Below are positions 36,770 through 45,765 of a DNA stretch of 64,000 nucleotides, piece after piece. The position numbers were made by a program, and so were the translations under genes. Within the stretch, counting starts at the first letter, position 1. Every line of letters starts with the position of its first letter. Origin of the DNA: DATHRK01 sp035465395 (GTDB lineage: Bacteria; Gemmatimonadota; Gemmatimonadetes; Longimicrobiales; RSA9); contig DATHRK010000084.1 in the NCBI GenBank assembly GCA_035465395.1, positions 30,046 to 94,045 on the forward strand, read 5' to 3'. Under the pieces are notes generated by a model that did no database searches, had not been told where the DNA came from, and saw only the letters and a program-made list of their open reading frames with translations.

Positions 36770-38572
36770 TTACGCATCGTCCGCCTCCTGCCCGCGCCGT
36801 CCCAACCGGGCACGCACCTCATCGAGCCCCAGCGTGTTCCAGACGGAATCCGGATCCAGGCGCCCCTTGCGGGCCACGTCGACGCCGAAGCGGACGTAGT
36901 CGAGCTCCAGGGGGGCGTGCGCGTCGGGGTCGATCACCGTCTCCACGCCGAGGACCCGAGCCCGGTGCCACCAGCGCCACGGCAGATCCAGGCGGCGGGG
37001 GCTGGCGTTGATCTCGATCGCGATTCCGTGCTCCGCGGCGAAGCGCATGATCGCCTCGAGGTCGATGCGGTAGCCTTCGCGCTGGAGCAGTCGCCGACCC
37101 GTGGCGTGGCCCAGGATCGTCACCGCCGGGTGGCCCAGCGCCGCCAGAACGCGCTCCGTCTGGGCGCGCTCGTCCAGGCCGAACGAGGAGTGCACCGACG
37201 CCACGACGTAGTCGAGCGACGCGAGGACGCCCTCCTCGTCTGCGAGGTCGAGCCTGCCGTCGGGCAGGATGTCCGCTTCGACGCCGTGGAACAGCCACAC
37301 CTCCTCGCCCCGCCTCGCGTTCCAGTCATCCACCTCCTCGCGCTGCTCGGCGAGTGCCTCGCCGTCCAGGCCGCCGGCGTACGCGGCCGCCGCGGAGTGG
37401 TCGGCGATGCCCAGCCACCGCCATCCGCGGGCCAGCGCCGCCTCGGCCATCTCCGCGACGGAGGCGGAGCCGTCCGACCACGTGGTGTGGTTGTGCAGGC
37501 AGCCTCGCAGGTCGTCGGCTTCGAGTAGCCTCGGCAGCGAGCCCGACGCGGCCAGGTCGGTCTCGCCCATCCCCTCGCGCAGCTCGGGGGGCACCCAGGC
37601 GAGCCCGACCGCCGCATACGCGCCGGCTTCGTCCCCCACCGCGACCACTTCTCCCGATCCGTCCAGGAGCCGGCCGCCGCGCAGCTCGAGGCCCGCGAGC
37701 GTGGCCCGACCGGCGAAGGCCTCGACGTGCTCCCGCGTGCCCGTCGCCTCGACGAGCGCGATCGCGAAATCCGCGGGCTCGACCACCCGCAGCCGAACGC
37801 CGAACCCGTCGGCCAGGGAGCCCCGGGCCTCGGAAGGCGAGACGCGCTCGGCCGCCAGCAGGGCCGGGAGCGCCAGAAAGGCCCCCAGGACTTCCTCGCG
37901 CGCCTCGGGCTCCACGCTGGCGAGCAGGGCGGCCTCGCGATGGACCTCCTCACGCCGGCGCAGGGTGCCGACGACGCGGACCTCGCGCACGCCGTCGAGA
38001 TCGGCCAGCGTGGTCGCGAACCGCCGGGCGGCACGGTCGCCCGCGGACAGAAGGCGCCGTCCGGACGAGGCGCGCACGAAGCCGATCCCGTCCAGGACCG
38101 CCGCCTGCACCCGCGGGCCGAAACCCTTGAGCCGCAGGAGCCTGCCCTCGCGCGCCGCCGTCTCCAGCGCGTCCAGCGTGTCGATGCCCAGCTCGTCCTG
38201 GAGGGTCCGGACCTTGGCGGCGCCGAGGCCGGGCACGCGCAGAAGCTCCAGCAGCCCCAGCGGCGTGCGGGTCTGGAGCTCCTCGTGGTAGCCGGAGGCG
38301 CCCGTCGCCGCCAGCTCCTCGATCACCGAACGGGTCGCGGGGCCGATGCCCTCGATCTCGCCGAGCGCGCCGGTCGCGATCAGCCCGTGCAGCGAACCTG
38401 CGGCCCGTTCCAGGGCGCGGGCGGCGCCGGCGTAGGCGCGCGCCTTGAAGCGGTTCGCGCCCTGCAGCTCGAGGAGCGTCGCGATCTCGGCGAGGACCGC
38501 CGCCGCGGTGCTCCGGTCCACCGCCGATCCACCGCCCTCGCCGACCCCCGATTGCTGCGCGGCGCCGCTCAC
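36770..38572 (-). CDS. polX: PolX-like protein with degenerate polymerase site and intact PHP domain
   Basis: A 600-residue protein with family-X layout: 8-kDa-like and helix-hairpin-helix regions (residues 20-165), a polymerase palm (about 175-300), and a C-terminal PHP phosphoesterase (355-600). The palm has GTLRRREEVHREA (202-214) where active enzymes have GDxDxx, and GVRLRVV (258-264) where they have VDLRVV. All three metal-binding aspartates therefore look lost. The PHP domain keeps CLHNH (358-362), DH 391-392, E432, H461, H489 and PDAH near 549-552. It may act as a 3'-end or AP-site nuclease. GTG 38572 overlaps the upstream stop (GTGA). Confidence 0.88.
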   Translation of the reverse strand: MSGAAQQSGVGEGGGSAVDRSTAAAVLAEIATLLELQGANRFKARAYAGAARALERAAGSLHGLIATGALGEIEGIGPATRSVIEELAATGASGYHEELQTRTPLGLLELLRVPGLGAAKVRTLQDELGIDTLDALETAAREGRLLRLKGFGPRVQAAVLDGIGFVRASSGRRLLSAGDRAARRFATTLADLDGVREVRVVGTLRRREEVHREAALLASVEPEAREEVLGAFLALPALLAAERVSPSEARGSLADGFGVRLRVVEPADFAIALVEATGTREHVEAFAGRATLAGLELRGGRLLDGSGEVVAVGDEAGAYAAVGLAWVPPELREGMGETDLAASGSLPRLLEADDLRGCLHNHTTWSDGSASVAEMAEAALARGWRWLGIADHSAAAAYAGGLDGEALAEQREEVDDWNARRGEEVWLFHGVEADILPDGRLDLADEEGVLASLDYVVASVHSSFGLDERAQTERVLAALGHPAVTILGHATGRRLLQREGYRIDLEAIMRFAAEHGIAIEINASPRRLDLPWRWWHRARVLGVETVIDPDAHAPLELDYVRFGVDVARKGRLDPDSVWNTLGLDEVRARLGRRGQEADDA

Positions 38573-39249
38573 GCGCCGCCCCGGTCGTGTGCCGCGAGCC
38601 TGGCCAGCGCGCGCGCCGCGAGGGTGAGCGCCTCCCCGGGGGTGACGACGGCGAGCAGCCCGTCGAGCTCTCCGCCCGGTAAGATGTTGGCGAACGGTTC
38701 CGCGCCGTCGGGGCGGGGCGGGAAGTCCTCCGCGAAACCGTCCGGGCCGAACGCCGCGCGGGCGTCCAGCGTCCCGAAACCCGGTCGGTCGGGCCGCATC
38801 CCGGTGACGAGCTGGACCTGCAGCTCGCCGTCGGGAGCGGCCCAGAAGAACCCGTTCACGGGCTCCGGCGGCGCGGACGGCCGCACGCGGGCCCAGAAGA
38901 GCGTGCTCGGCAGCGCCACCCACCCCGCGGTGCCGGGGGTGTCTCCGACGTCTCCGGACACGGCGAGCCCCCGCGCGGCGTCGCGGTCGAGGGCGCGCGC
39001 CGGCTTGCCGGCCCGCCAGTACAGGAAGCCGTGGTAGACGAGCCGCGCGAGCGCGCGGTACTCCTCGCCGCGTGGGCCGCCCGGCTCGTCCGTCCCCAAA
39101 GCCGCCACGAGCGCTCGCACCGGGTCAAGCAAGCCGAAGGCTTCGGGATCCGTCGCCTCGCTGCCCCGCAGCTCCAGGTCCTCGGCCACGTCCCGGAAGC
39201 GACCCTCCTCGATGGACGGGTGCGCGAAGACGAGATCGTAGGGGTTCAC
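38569..39249 (-). CDS. Hypothetical protein (226 aa) paired with a metalloprotease gene
   Basis: A 226-residue soluble protein with no recognised family. It starts NPYDLVFAHPSIEEGRFRDVAEDLE, has a central LARLVYHGFLYWRAGK helix, then strand-rich sequence GTAGWVALPSTLFWARVR and NGFFWAAPDGELQVQLVTGM. GTG 39249 overlaps the upstream gene's stop, and its own stop overlaps the PolX start, so it is embedded in a coupled run. The YHGFLYW and aromatic-rich strands suggest a folded domain. Function cannot be assigned. Confidence 0.65.
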   Translation of the reverse strand: MNPYDLVFAHPSIEEGRFRDVAEDLELRGSEATDPEAFGLLDPVRALVAALGTDEPGGPRGEEYRALARLVYHGFLYWRAGKPARALDRDAARGLAVSGDVGDTPGTAGWVALPSTLFWARVRPSAPPEPVNGFFWAAPDGELQVQLVTGMRPDRPGFGTLDARAAFGPDGFAEDFPPRPDGAEPFANILPGGELDGLLAVVTPGEALTLAARALARLAAHDRGGA

Positions 39250-39974
39250 GGCGCCGCGCCCGGCAGCGCCCGGGCCTCCCGCTCCGCCTCCACGACGGTC
39301 TGGCCCCGCCCCCCGACGAGCCGCTTCAGCGCCTCCCAGCGGCCCCGCGGGCGCACGAGCACGAGGGTCAGCTCCGGCTGCGGCTCGCCGGGCAGCCCGT
39401 CGACGATGTCCAGGTAGGCGACGTCCCCGGCCTCCGGAGGCGGCGACACGGCGTAGCGAACCCCCTCCCACTCGAAGGTCGCGTCGCCCGAGGCCGGCCA
39501 GGACAGCTCCAGATACCTGGACCTCTCGACCGCGTACAGGCCCTCCCCCAGCGCCTCTCCCGAACGGTAGTAGTAGGGCTCGAAGGGGCTGCCGTCGAAG
39601 CGCCGGAACTCCTGGTCCGCGGCGTAGTCCACGCCCTCCAGGGCGTCCTCGGCCGCGAGCGACTCAAGGTGGTGGCGGAGCTCGTGGGTGACGGTCTCCC
39701 AGAGCTCCCCCTCCCAGTCGAAAGAGGGATCGCGCGCCGCCAGGGCGCGGAACGAGCCGTGGTAGAGGACGAGCCGCGAGCGGAGCGTCTCGGGCCCCTC
39801 CCAGTCGGAGGGGTAGGACTCGGTGAGGCACTCGCCCAGCGTGTACACGTCCCGGCCGTCGGGATGCCGGCGGCGCTCGCGCGACACGGTCAGGCCGTCC
39901 ACCCCCGCCTTGTATTCGGGCGGAATCTCCTCCCAGACGTCGCGGGCACGGCGGTCGAAACGTTCGAAGTCCAT
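39246..39974 (-). CDS. Putative zincin-like metallopeptidase
   Basis: A 242-residue protein with a zinc-protease motif HELRHHLE in LWETVTHELRHHLESLAAED, fitting the HExxH zincins of the MMP-like small protease group. It begins DFERFDRRARDVWEEIPPEY, a start also usual in that group. A downstream acidic residue could be the third ligand. ATG 39974 is chosen over an in-frame extension. The substrate is unknown. It is the first gene of the run that leads to the PolX-like protein and nth. Confidence 0.72.
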   Translation of the reverse strand: MDFERFDRRARDVWEEIPPEYKAGVDGLTVSRERRRHPDGRDVYTLGECLTESYPSDWEGPETLRSRLVLYHGSFRALAARDPSFDWEGELWETVTHELRHHLESLAAEDALEGVDYAADQEFRRFDGSPFEPYYYRSGEALGEGLYAVERSRYLELSWPASGDATFEWEGVRYAVSPPPEAGDVAYLDIVDGLPGEPQPELTLVLVRPRGRWEALKRLVGGRGQTVVEAEREARALPGAAP

Positions 39975-40038
39975 GGGACCCGGAATCAGCGTCCGCGGCG
40001 GCGACCGGTCAAGGCCGACCCCCGGCAACGACGAACGA

Positions 40039-40062
40039 CCCCGCGGGATGCATCCCGCGGGG
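40039..40062 (-). terminator. 24-bp perfect palindrome after the LVIVD-repeat gene
   Basis: CCCCGCGGGA and TCCCGCGGGG form a 10-bp perfect stem with a TGCA loop, 74 bp beyond the stop of the minus-strand propeller operon and 65 bp before the metallopeptidase start. No T-run follows on the minus strand (TCGTTCGTCG). The position suggests a terminator, but an operator is possible. Confidence 0.45.
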
Positions 40063-40135
40063 CCGCCCTGTCCGCCCCATGGCGCGGGGAATCGGGCCGC
40101 ACCTCGCGGCCGCGTCCCGCGCCTTCAGAATCCTG

Positions 40136-42535
40136 CTAGGGCACGAGCTCCTGCGGCGTGTACTTCAGGAAGAACACGCCCTCGGCGCCGCTGGAGACGA
40201 CGATCGTGCCGCTCTCGAAGTACGGGTAGTTGCTCCAGGAGCCGTCGAACTCCACCTCCTCGCTCCACGGAACGGTGTCCAGGAAGCCCACCTCGACGGG
40301 GTTCTGCGGATCGCTGATGTCGAGGATGCGGAGGCCGCTCACGTAGTTCGACTGGTACATCAGATTGCCCTTGATGTACAGGTTGTGATCGATCGTGAAC
40401 GTCTCGCCGAAGTGCTCCTTCACCATGACCGGGTCGTCCAGGTCCGAGACGTCCCAGATCAGCGTCCGCGTGCCCTGCATCGGGGTTCCGGCCTGGATCG
40501 AGTTGGACTCGTCGCCTTCGTCATCCATGTAGAAGTAGCGCTGGTCCTCGGTGATCCACCCCTGGTGCGCGTAGCCGACGTTGGGATAGTCGGCCGCCGC
40601 GAGCGCGACCGGGTGTTCCTTGTCGGTGACGTCGACGATCGACAGCGCGTTCTCGTTGGACCCGAAGCAGATCTCCTTGCCGGCGTGCTCGCTGTCGGGG
40701 CCGTTGTAGAGGATGCACATCGCGTCGTGCGAGTAGCCGGTGCCGGCGTTCCCGGTGTTGGGGTCGCCGTAGCAGCCGGCGAAGGTGGGGTTCGCCGGGT
40801 TGCGGATGTCGATCATGTGGTAGGCGCCGCCGCACGTCTCGCCGCCGCCGTTGGAGCCGACCGCGTACGCGAATCCGCTCTCCTCGTTGATGACGATGTT
40901 GTGCGCCGAGGCGATGCCGCCGTAGTGGACCGTCTCCTCGAACGTCACCGGGGCGTTCTGCACGTCCCGGAGCTGGCGCAGATCGAACACCTGCATGCCG
41001 TGGTCCCCCGCGCCGTCGGCCACGATGTAGGCGTGGTCTCGGTAGACCTTCATGTCCCTCCAGGCGTTCGACACCGACCCCTCGGTCTTGGGCAGGTTGC
41101 CCAGCACGACCGGGTTGTTCGGATCGGAGATGTCGATAAAGGACGTGCCGTCGGTGCGCCCGACGATGGCGATCTCGGCGCCGGTCTCGGGGTCGGTCCA
41201 GCCCCACACGTCGTTGGTCTGGGCGCCGCGGCCGCCGCCGAGGGCGGACACCGGCAGGAACGACTCGATGCTCACGTTGCTGCAGTCGAACTGGTCCGCC
41301 TGGCCCGACGAGCAGTCGATCTCGGCGCCCACGAGCGCGGGCAGGCCCTCGTCGATCGGCCCCGTGAGCTTCGCCGACCCGGTCCACGTGTCCGCGGAAG
41401 GCGTGAGGACGATCGCCGAGCCGAGGCCTCTGTCGTCCAACGTCTGTCCGACGACGACGAAGTCGCCTTCCGGCGACTCGACGAGGACGGTGCCGAAGCC
41501 GTCCCCGCTGTCCATGTCGATGCCCGATTCGATCTTGCTCGCGGAGCCGAACTCGCCGTCCGCGTAGGAAATGCGGTACACGCGGCCTGCACCGTCGGCG
41601 CCGGGGGCGCCGACCCACAGCTCGCCGTCGCGCGGCAGCAGCGCGGTGCCGAAGCGCGCGCCCTGCTGGCGGTCGAACGCGGCCAGCGAGGGACCCGCCT
41701 GCCAGGCTCCCGACATCGCATCGCGCGTGTAGGTGAACACCTCGCCGCGGGCGCCGTCCCGGCCTGCCGCGGCGATCAGCGCGCGTCCGTCCATCCAGGC
41801 CACCGCCGATCCGAACGCGTCGCCCGGCCGGGAGGCGTCCTCGCCGAGGCTCAGGCGCGCCTCCTGCTCCCAGGTGCCGTCTTCGTTGCGCCGATAGATG
41901 TAGGCAGCGCCGCGCTGCTCGAGCTCCTGGCTCGCCTGCAGCGCGCCGGTGAGCAGCCGACCGTCATGGTACGCCAGGGTCCACCCGGAGAACTCCGCCG
42001 GGTCGGCGTCGGCGGGGCTCAGGACCGCCTCGTGCACCCACTCCCCGCCCTCCTTGTGGAAGACGTGGACCGCCCCGCGGCGGTCGTTGTGGCCGAGAGC
42101 GGAGACGAAGAGCAGGCCGTCGGCGGTGATGCCGTAGCGGCCGAAGGACGAGCCGGCCTCGACCGCCTCGGGACGCAGGAACGTCTTGAACACCGGCAGG
42201 TCCGACCCGCGGCGTTCGAACACCCAGACGCCGCCGTGGCTCTCGTCGAGCGTCGTGCCGCCGAAGATCAGCTCGTCGTCGGTCATGGCCATGAAGCGCC
42301 CGAAGAAGTCGCCGCCTTCGTGATCCGGGGCGTTCAGCGTGGCGACCCGGTCCCAGCCGTCGGCGGTGCGGGCGTAGGCGTAGATGGTGGCCGGCTCGTC
42401 CTGGACGACCGGCTCGGCGATCAGGATGTGCTCGCCGTCGGTGAGCGCCGCCGCGCCGAACTGCTGCGCATGGGCGTCGGCATGGAGCCCGACTCCCATG
42501 ACTGCGAGCGCGATGGCGAAGACTGCTCTGCGCAT
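40136..42535 (-). CDS. Secreted choice-of-anchor B / LVIVD-repeat beta-propeller protein
   Basis: A 799-residue exported protein with signal peptide MRRAVFAIALAVMGVGLHAD, cleaved near AHAQ. The N-terminal half (about 25-400) holds FG-GAP/Kelch-like blades (FGAAALTDGEHILIAEP, FGRYGITADGLLFVSA, FGTALLPRDGELWVGAP). The C-terminal half (about 430-799) has LVIVD-type repeats such as SFIDISDPNNPVVLGNLP, IDIRNPANPTFAGC and LRILDISDPQNPVEVGFLD. This matches the choice-of-anchor B family. It probably sits at the cell surface. It is the last gene of a three-gene propeller operon. Confidence 0.88.
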   Translation of the reverse strand: MRRAVFAIALAVMGVGLHADAHAQQFGAAALTDGEHILIAEPVVQDEPATIYAYARTADGWDRVATLNAPDHEGGDFFGRFMAMTDDELIFGGTTLDESHGGVWVFERRGSDLPVFKTFLRPEAVEAGSSFGRYGITADGLLFVSALGHNDRRGAVHVFHKEGGEWVHEAVLSPADADPAEFSGWTLAYHDGRLLTGALQASQELEQRGAAYIYRRNEDGTWEQEARLSLGEDASRPGDAFGSAVAWMDGRALIAAAGRDGARGEVFTYTRDAMSGAWQAGPSLAAFDRQQGARFGTALLPRDGELWVGAPGADGAGRVYRISYADGEFGSASKIESGIDMDSGDGFGTVLVESPEGDFVVVGQTLDDRGLGSAIVLTPSADTWTGSAKLTGPIDEGLPALVGAEIDCSSGQADQFDCSNVSIESFLPVSALGGGRGAQTNDVWGWTDPETGAEIAIVGRTDGTSFIDISDPNNPVVLGNLPKTEGSVSNAWRDMKVYRDHAYIVADGAGDHGMQVFDLRQLRDVQNAPVTFEETVHYGGIASAHNIVINEESGFAYAVGSNGGGETCGGAYHMIDIRNPANPTFAGCYGDPNTGNAGTGYSHDAMCILYNGPDSEHAGKEICFGSNENALSIVDVTDKEHPVALAAADYPNVGYAHQGWITEDQRYFYMDDEGDESNSIQAGTPMQGTRTLIWDVSDLDDPVMVKEHFGETFTIDHNLYIKGNLMYQSNYVSGLRILDISDPQNPVEVGFLDTVPWSEEVEFDGSWSNYPYFESGTIVVSSGAEGVFFLKYTPQELVP

Positions 42536-42560
42536 TCGGTTCCCTCGTGTGAAATTTCGA

Positions 42561-44429
42561 CTACGGCGCCGGTCCGGCGCCCACGTTCTCGAAGTACAGC
42601 ACCCCACCTCCGCCACCGCCCACGAACAAATCCAGCGTCCCGTCGCCGTCGACGTCTCCGACGGCCGGGACGGCGTACTGCGGCACGGCGCCCGGCAGCC
42701 ACCCGTCGACCGCCCGGAACTCCGCGGTGCGCGCGTCGCCATCGTTGCGGAACGCCGTGAGCCCATCCGCCTCGGAGCCCACGACCATGTCCAGGTCGCC
42801 GTCCCCGTCCAGGTCCACGAGTCGCGGCGCCGCGCGGCGCCCCACGTCGACGTCCAACCAACTGTCGCTGACGAGCACGAACGCGGGCTCCCGTTGCGTG
42901 CCCTCGTTCCGGTAGAAGTTCAACGTCCCGGACGCCTCTCCCACGACCAGGTCCAGGTCGCCGTCGCCGTCCAGGTCGCCCAGCGCCGGCACCGCGTTCG
43001 CCCCACGGGTCAGTGTCAGCAGCGGTGTCGACGCCGCCTCGTAGCGCGGCTCGGCGCGCGACCCCCGATTCCACAGAACGGCCACATCGGGCCGCCACGT
43101 GCCCAGCACCATGTCCAGGTCGCCGTCGCCGTCCAGATCCCCGAACGCCGGCGCGTTGTGGTAGGCACCTTCCAGGGCGACCGCCCCCCGTGCGACGTAC
43201 GACGCCCCCCCGCCCTGCGCGTCGTTCTCGAACAGATAGATGCGCGAGGTGCCGACATCCGTTGGGTCGATCTTGTTGGCGACGAGCAGGTCCAGATCGC
43301 CGTCGCCCTCCCAGTCGACCAGCACGGGCATGCTTTCCGAACCGACATCGAGCTGGGTGATCAGGCGTTTCGTCACCAGCGCGAATCGGCCGTCCTCCTG
43401 CGCGAAGTAGTAGAGGTTGTCCGTGGCCGAGCGGTTGGCGTCGTAGGCGCCGCCGAGCACGCCCATGACCAGGTCGGGATCGCCGTCGCCGTCGACGTCC
43501 CCGAACGTCGGCGCGTTGTAGCCGCTGGTCAGCACCGGGTCCTCGCGCGGGAAGGCGACCGGACCGCCGCTCATGTCGGGGCGCTCGCAGGTCCCCGTGT
43601 TCTCGATGAGCAGCAGCCCCGGCTCGAAGAAGTCGCCCCAGAAGAGGTCGATGTCGCCGTCCCCGTCGGCGTCGGCGAGCGCCATCGTGTTCGCCCCGTG
43701 CATGCTGGGACCGGCGACCGGCAGCGTGTCCCTCGGCGGCTCGTAGAGCGGGTTGCCGAACTCGGCGATGATCTCGATCCCCTGGAACCGGTCCTCCACG
43801 TGCCGGAACGGCGCTACCGTCGCGCCGACGCGGCCCGTGGCTTCATAACGCGTGATCGTGCCCGCCAGCCGCCCGATGAACAGGTCGAGCCGGCCGTCGC
43901 AGTCGATGTCGGCGGCGTTGGGGATGTTCTGACGGTCGGAGAAGATCGCGCCGCCGCGGGCGTCGCGGATCGTGTCGGCGACCAGGCGGTAGCCCTCCGG
44001 GCCCTCGTTCCGATACAGGCGCACGTAGCTGTACGGCTGCTCGGCAAGCAGGTCGGGATCGCCGTCCCCGTCGACGTCGACGAAGCGGTACCACTCGCCT
44101 ACCGGCAGGTCCGGACCGAGGTCGGCGGACAGGACGTAGCCGTCGCCCTGGCGCTCGAAGTAGAGCAGCTCGTCGTTGCGCTCCTGGACCACCAGGTCCA
44201 GGTCGCCGTCGCCGTCCAGGTCGACGAGTTGGGGACGCGGGACGTTGAAGCCGCCCAGGAAAGGGAATTCGTAGGCGAGGCCGCTCTCGTCACGCACCGG
44301 GAAGGGCGCGATGCTGGGGCGCCAATCCGCCGCGGCCGGTGCAGCGGTGCCCGGATCGGGCGTCGACTGGGCAGCGCAGGCACCGCCGACCAGCACGAGC
44401 GCAGCGCACACCGCCAGCGGCGCGCGCAC
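42561..44429 (-). CDS. FG-GAP/VCBS repeat beta-propeller protein
   Basis: A 622-residue exported protein. The signal sequence MRAPLAVCAALVLVGGAC may be a lipobox or a plain cleavage site. Ten calcium-type repeats of the form DxDGDGDxD are seen (for example VDLDGDGDLDLVVQ, GDVDGDGDPDLVMG, GDLDGDGDLDMVLG), as in integrin-like propellers. It would be a Ca-stabilised surface or periplasmic binding protein. GTG 44429 follows the upstream gene's TAG directly, so the two are coupled. The gene ends 25 bp before the LVIVD-repeat gene. Confidence 0.88.
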   Translation of the reverse strand: MRAPLAVCAALVLVGGACAAQSTPDPGTAAPAAADWRPSIAPFPVRDESGLAYEFPFLGGFNVPRPQLVDLDGDGDLDLVVQERNDELLYFERQGDGYVLSADLGPDLPVGEWYRFVDVDGDGDPDLLAEQPYSYVRLYRNEGPEGYRLVADTIRDARGGAIFSDRQNIPNAADIDCDGRLDLFIGRLAGTITRYEATGRVGATVAPFRHVEDRFQGIEIIAEFGNPLYEPPRDTLPVAGPSMHGANTMALADADGDGDIDLFWGDFFEPGLLLIENTGTCERPDMSGGPVAFPREDPVLTSGYNAPTFGDVDGDGDPDLVMGVLGGAYDANRSATDNLYYFAQEDGRFALVTKRLITQLDVGSESMPVLVDWEGDGDLDLLVANKIDPTDVGTSRIYLFENDAQGGGASYVARGAVALEGAYHNAPAFGDLDGDGDLDMVLGTWRPDVAVLWNRGSRAEPRYEAASTPLLTLTRGANAVPALGDLDGDGDLDLVVGEASGTLNFYRNEGTQREPAFVLVSDSWLDVDVGRRAAPRLVDLDGDGDLDMVVGSEADGLTAFRNDGDARTAEFRAVDGWLPGAVPQYAVPAVGDVDGDGTLDLFVGGGGGGVLYFENVGAGPAP

Positions 44430-45593
44430 CTACTCGGCCCTCACCAGCGCGATGCCGCCCGCCTGCAGTCCAAGCTGAGCGGTGCCCACGAGGCTGCGCC
44501 GGGCGATATCGAATACGTCCAGCGTGCCGGGCGTCGCGCCCACGGCCTCGTTGGAGACGAAGGCGAAGCGGCCGTCCGCGCTGATCGCGACGCCGTGGGT
44601 GACCGGCTGGCTGGTCGGCAGGCGCGCGGCCTCGCGGCCGGCGTCGAGGTCGAAGAGCGCGATCTGCTGGGCACCCTTGAGCGTCGCGACCAGCGTCGTG
44701 CCGTCGGGCGTGATGGCGAGGTTGTACGGTCCGGCGCCCGTCGCGAACCGACGCGTGACCTCCCACCTTCGCGCGTCGATCTCCAGCACCTCCGCGGACT
44801 TGTTGCACGGCACGTACAGCTTGCCCTCGCGGGGCCCGACGCCCGGCGTGACCCACGTGGGCCCGCACGCGCTCGACACCACGCCGGCCGCGTCGTCGCC
44901 GAGCGGGCCCTCGCTCCCGGGCGCCACGCTGTAGCGAGCCGTGACATCGAACGACCGCGTGTCGATCGCGAGAACCTGGTCGCCGCCCACGCACGCGACG
45001 TAGTTCGTCGCGCCATCGGGGCTCACCCTGGAGCCATGCGGCCGGACGCAGGCGCGCGTCCTGGTCAGCTCGGTCATGGTCGGCGTGTGCACCACCGACA
45101 CCGTGGATGGCTCGGGGTCACCGTGCAGATTGAAGTTGACGACGAAGAGGTACTCGCCGTCGGGGCTGATGCCCATCGTGGCGGGAAACATCCCCACCTC
45201 CGTGCGTGCGATCAGCGTGTCCGCCTCGGCGTCGAACTTCCACACGGTCCCGAACGGCTGGCCGTGGGCGATGGTGAGGTACCAGTAGCGCCCATCGGGG
45301 GACGCCTGGAGGCCGTGCGCGCCGTCGATGTCGCCCGGCATGAGCCCCACCGGGATCTCCTTGCGCACGCGCGGCACTCCGCTAGGCGCGACCTCGACGG
45401 CCGAGACGGCGTCGGACGACTCGTTCGCGACGTAGACGACGTAGGCGACGTCCTCCGAGGCGGTCGAATCCCGTCGCTCCGCCGTCGGCGGGGCCTCGAG
45501 GCGGACCTCCGGAGCAGGCCCGGAAGCGCAAGCCGCGGCTGCCAGCGCGACGGACGCGATGGCGTTCGGGGCAATGGCGACGTTTCGTGGCAT
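44430..45593 (-). CDS. YncE-like seven-bladed beta-propeller lipoprotein
   Basis: A 387-residue lipoprotein; the signal ends in AAAC (VALAAAACASG). The body has YVTN/YncE-type blades: VYVANESSDAVSAVEV, YLTIAHGQPFGTVWKFD, FVVNFNLHGDPEPSTVSVV, VACVGGDQVLAIDTRS, YNLAITPDGTTLVATLKG and FVSNEAVGATPGTLDVFDI. ATG 45593 is chosen for the signal peptide. It heads the three-propeller operon, immediately adjacent to the FG-GAP gene. The role may be binding or signalling at the envelope; no enzyme motif is seen. Confidence 0.82.
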   Translation of the reverse strand: MPRNVAIAPNAIASVALAAAACASGPAPEVRLEAPPTAERRDSTASEDVAYVVYVANESSDAVSAVEVAPSGVPRVRKEIPVGLMPGDIDGAHGLQASPDGRYWYLTIAHGQPFGTVWKFDAEADTLIARTEVGMFPATMGISPDGEYLFVVNFNLHGDPEPSTVSVVHTPTMTELTRTRACVRPHGSRVSPDGATNYVACVGGDQVLAIDTRSFDVTARYSVAPGSEGPLGDDAAGVVSSACGPTWVTPGVGPREGKLYVPCNKSAEVLEIDARRWEVTRRFATGAGPYNLAITPDGTTLVATLKGAQQIALFDLDAGREAARLPTSQPVTHGVAISADGRFAFVSNEAVGATPGTLDVFDIARRSLVGTAQLGLQAGGIALVRAE

Positions 45594-45765
45594 CGTTCGG
45601 GACGGTTCGGTTCGCCCGGGGAGGCCAGCCCTTCCCGGACGGCCGGCTAGTACCGGCGGACCGGCCAATTGTTGCGGCGGCTCCACCCCGGCCATGGACA
45701 CCCCGGCGTGCGATCGAGTTGCGGTCGCCCGCGGTGCCCGATGCTGCCGGCTCGACCCGCGACGG

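Noticed and set aside
42384..45650. A 1088-codon plus-strand open frame opposite the propeller operon
   Set aside because: Its translation is an antisense shadow of repeated DGDGD codons and has no coherent domain, while the minus strand gives three signal-peptide proteins.
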